A stretch of 64,000 bases of DNA from Pseudisothecium myosuroides (taxonomy: Eukaryota > Streptophyta > Bryopsida > Hypnales > Lembophyllaceae), in NCBI GenBank assembly GCA_951799445.1, contig OX637295.1, positions 1,178,001 to 1,242,000 of the forward strand. The letters run 5' to 3'. Below, in pieces: positions 61,232-64,000 of this stretch; position 1 is the stretch's first letter; each line of letters starts with the position of its first letter. The translations under genes and the position numbers were made by a program. A model generated the notes under the pieces. It ran no database searches. It had not been told where the DNA came from and worked only from the letters and a program-made list of their open reading frames with translations.

Positions 61232-61700
61232 AACTAAAGAGACTGGAGCTTGTGGTTAATAGCGCAAGGGTACATCATACGCTTGATAAACACAATCGTC
61301 TCTCTAATTCAACTTCAGGCCAAAGTTTACCGCCAAAACGAGGGGGGTAGAGTAAGTGAGAAATTGGATTAGGACGGAGCCGGTTGAGTGCAGCGAAGAT
61401 GTCGCACTTTGGACAAGGAGTGAAGGAAAGCCAGAGCGTGAGTGAGAGGCCATGGTGTCCGAGGATCGAGTAAGGGTTAACCGTTTCTGTTCCGGCGGTT
61501 GACTTACAGTGAAGAAGCAGCCAGCATTTCGGTTACGGCCATGTGATCTGTGTGCTGGAAACTCTGTTCGCGCTCGCAACCCTAATTGAACGTTCTGTTT
61601 CACGGTGTTCGCCATAGCCAAACTTTTATCGTCCAAGCCAAGGGCGCAACGAAATGTAAACCACTCCCGGGAAATTCCCTGTTCATTTCCTGGGAGGCTT
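61232..61700 (-). promoter_or_regulatory. Presumed promoter and leader of the MYB gene
   Basis: GC-richer than the surrounding DNA and directly upstream of the MYB start. A 147-codon ORF on the same strand (61304-61747) has no family similarity and is probably chance or leader sequence. No specific motif assigned. Confidence 0.35.
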
Positions 61701-61706
61701 CTGCAG

Positions 61707-61935
61707 CGTAATGCCGATTGTGCGGGTTTTCTTGCGTAATCGGGCATTACGGATTACTCATCCAACTTCGATTTCTCATCCTTGATTTCTCATCCTTCTG
61801 CTCGTGATTTACGTTGTGCAATGGTTCCTCGTTGTCGGGTGTTTTGGGAAATAACAAGCCTCCTCGTCGGGCTCCACCCTCCTTGTCAGCCCGTTATTTC
61901 CCAAAACACCCTCCTCCTCGGGCATTGCCCTATAC
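61707..61935 (+). repeat. Double-hairpin repeat unit 1
   Basis: Hairpin a is 61707-61751 (CGTAATGCCGATT... with its complement ending GGCATTACG). Hairpin b is 61838-61910 (GGTGTTTTGGGAAATAAC with its exact complement), with a CCTCCTCGTCGGGCTCCACC loop. The unit ends CCTCGGGCATTGCCCTATAC. A second unit of the same order starts 290 bp later. Confidence 0.75.
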
Positions 61936-61996
61936 GTAAACCACTAGCAAGAAGTCCCCCGTACCTTTTGCAGGCAAGTTCTAGTTCAAAATCAGG

Positions 61997-62225
61997 TCGT
62001 AATGCCCAATTATGCGGTTTTGTCCGCATAATTGGGCATTACGACTTTCTCATCCAAAAAGAAAGTTTCATCCCGAATATTCATCCTTCCAGCGAGTAGT
62101 TTACGTCAAACAATGCCCTTGGCGTTGGGGATTGTGGAAAAAAATGTGCCTCCTCGTCAGGCTCCACGCTCCTCGTCAACTCATTTTTTCCCGCAATCCC
62201 CTCCTCGGGCATTGCCCTATACATA
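61997..62225 (+). repeat. Double-hairpin repeat unit 2
   Basis: Hairpin a is 61997-62044 (TCGTAATGCCCAATTATGCG with a perfect complement and a TTTTGT loop). Hairpin b is 62127-62201 (GGGGATTGTGGAAAAAAATG with CATTTTTTCCCGCAATCCCC). Its stem sequence differs from unit 1, but the loop and the closing CCTCGGGCATTGCCCTATAC are kept. Confidence 0.75.
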
Positions 62226-62229
62226 ATTG

Positions 62230-63160
62230 CACAACATTCTTGGAATGAAATGTTTTACGAGAGAATGTCCCCTAGTACCGGTACTAAAATGTCCCCTAGT
62301 ATTGTAGAGAGTGAAATCTCCAAGTACTGGTACCTTCCAAATTTGGTAGGTACTAGAATTTTTTATCTGCCACATATGATAAAATTTGCAAATTTTGAAT
62401 GCATATTTGCAATCAGAGGTCCCAAAATTATCTGGGAGAGGTAAGGAAATACAAAATTTACATGGCACAAAATAGGGGACAATTCAAGTTTATATTTACT
62501 CTTGGATGGGGCAATAAGAGAGTCAATCCTCCTTGGCCGTATGCCAAGTGGTAGGGGAACATAGCATTATTTATATAGGTTGGTTGTTTCCAGTAATCAA
62601 AAGAAAAAGAAAGAGGTAAAATAGTTTGTCTTTGCTAGTGGCAAAAAAATCACTCACAAACAAGTTTCAAAGTATAGAGAAAGCAATTTTTGAAGGTTCT
62701 TGATACTTTGAACCAAGCTGGTTGAAAATTAGGAAGTCAACCAAATAAACTACATAGTGGTTTGATACATATTGTTTTGTTCACACAATGAACTGCAAGC
62801 CTTAGTTGGCTCCCGAAGACACCCTTGGCTAATTGTAAATAAGGTGAAGACTCTAATTAAAGTATTTGGTTACATTATTTTGATGAAGGTTTCAAATCCC
62901 AGGTATGATGAATAAAATGCCAATTTATACAAACAATTTCTTTATCACAATTGGAAAAAATCATCAAGTTCCAAAGTGAATAATTCTTGGACATCATGGC
63001 ACATCATATATGATATAAGAACTTTAAACCAATCCATTCTTTGTTGGATAAAATAAATCATTGGTGGTGGTAACAAAATAATTTAATTAAAATCATAAAA
63101 AAAATTTACTGAACTTGTTGAAAGTGAACTCACAATGCTTTAGAAGTTTTATTGTATATA
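62230..63160. other. Intergenic DNA
   Basis: A short palindrome TAGTACCGGTACTA lies near 62275 with related GTACTGGTACC at about 62325. Otherwise nothing recognised. Confidence 0.4.
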
Positions 63161-64000
63161 TTAACCCCTAAAGGACCAAACACCATTTTTTGACAACATA
63201 GCGATTTTGGGCAACTCACTACAAATGGAGTTTTTATTTTTTTTCCTTTGAAATTTTCATACAAGATGTGCCCGAGGAGTAGCTTTAAGGCCCAACAATT
63301 TTCATAGCTTTTGACTACATGGTTCAAAAGTTATTGCATGATATATCATTTTCATTGGTCGGCGGGCAGCCCGGGCAGTTTCTTTGAAAATCATTTTTTT
63401 TTTAAATAAAAATTTGAAATTGGTTCTTTAGATTTATATATACGTGGGAAGCTTTGAATCATTCCATTCCAATCATTGAGTCAAAAGTTATGAGGATTCT
63501 TAGTTTGAGGGTAGTTATGGAATCCCTACTCTAAAATAAACTTTGAAGTCCTTTATTTAACTCAATTTTCAATATTTTTGAAAAAAAATAAAAAAATTGG
63601 GTGTATATTGTTTATTACAACATTACAACCGTTGGGATTGGCATTTTTCAATTCCATATCTAAATTCTTAACAATTTGGTGTTTTGAATCATTCTCTACC
63701 TCTTTCTACTTTTTATTTTTTTCCTATATGTTGTACAATTCCAAATGAAGTGAAAATTTTCAAGCATGTAGCCAACTTGCCTTGAAGAATGAATCTAAAG
63801 AGTAACCACCATATTGGACATTTTTTCATACAAATGTGACCTTGTGAAGTGCAGCTGCCTGGATTTTTGCAGGGACAAAAAAAGGATTTTTTTCAATTAA
63901 AACGCTATTATCTTGCAATCCACATGGTGGAAATTTCTGAAATTTTTTCCTCAACTTCTCAAACTAGTGTAATACAAGATCCTACGGTACATTTTTTCAA
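63161..64000 (+). mobile_element. TTAA-bounded element, family B copy 3, cut by the window edge
   Basis: Starts TTAACCCCTAAAGGACCAAA and is collinear with 24072-25013 to the end of the window; both have GATTTATATATAC, GTCAAAMGTTATGAGGATT and TTTTCAAGCATGTAGCCAAC. The right end lies outside. Confidence 0.8.

Noticed and set aside
61304..61747. 147-codon minus-strand ORF upstream of the MYB gene
   Set aside because: No recognisable domain and Ser/Arg/Leu-rich random composition; overlaps presumed promoter and the hairpin unit.
61997..62225. CRISPR-like spacing or tandem array
   Set aside because: Only two units, long hairpins, plant nuclear context and no cas genes.

Overview
This is eukaryotic nuclear DNA from a land plant. 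The evidence is GT-AG split genes, a mitochondrial OSCP with a presequence, a SERAT-type serine acetyltransferase, a FOUR LIPS/MYB88-like MYB and a G-type lectin/PAN membrane protein. The intergenic DNA is very AT-rich and packed with small DNA transposons. No prokaryotic operons, rRNA, tRNA or CRISPR array are visible. The exact lineage cannot be fixed from the sequence; a seed-free plant is a guess.

Layout. 0-9 kb: relic of a pogo/Tigger-type (DDE_1) transposase, then several inverted-repeat elements. 9-20 kb: two near-identical genes for mitochondrial ATP synthase OSCP in opposite orientation, each next to a copy of an SLX9-like ribosome-biogenesis gene. One SLX9 copy keeps its exons but has a 154-bp T-rich interruption in a conserved exon; the other has lost all coding exons but the first. 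20-26 kb: a dense cluster of TTAA-bounded non-autonomous transposons nested in one another. 27-31.4 kb: a lectin/EGF/PAN receptor-like gene without a kinase domain and with an in-frame TAG. 32.5-33 kb: a degenerate RMA-type RING fragment. 33.2-35.3 kb: a CACTA element inside a small inverted-repeat element. 37-38.4 kb: a broken, probably BTB/POZ-like gene split by an insertion with an 8-bp target duplication. 41.7-46.0 kb (minus): an 11-exon serine acetyltransferase gene. 47.5-49.0 kb: a long palindromic element. 49-57 kb: AT-rich DNA. 57.35-61.2 kb (minus): the MYB gene. 61.7-62.2 kb: a duplicated double-hairpin unit. 63.2 kb to the end: another TTAA element.

The genes are ordinary plant housekeeping and regulatory genes with no shared pathway. 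The striking biology is the transposon ecology. At least three unrelated families (B, C and D, about 940, 645 and 230 bp) end in TTAA followed by C/T-rich inverted termini. One nest shows them inserted into TTAA sites of pre-existing elements with TTAA duplicated, the hallmark of piggyBac-type insertion. A further family (M, about 195 bp, ends GGCAATTTCATTAAAATGGC) occurs eight times and hosts both nests. All exon models were built by eye from splice sites, reading phase and family similarity; no alignment program was run.
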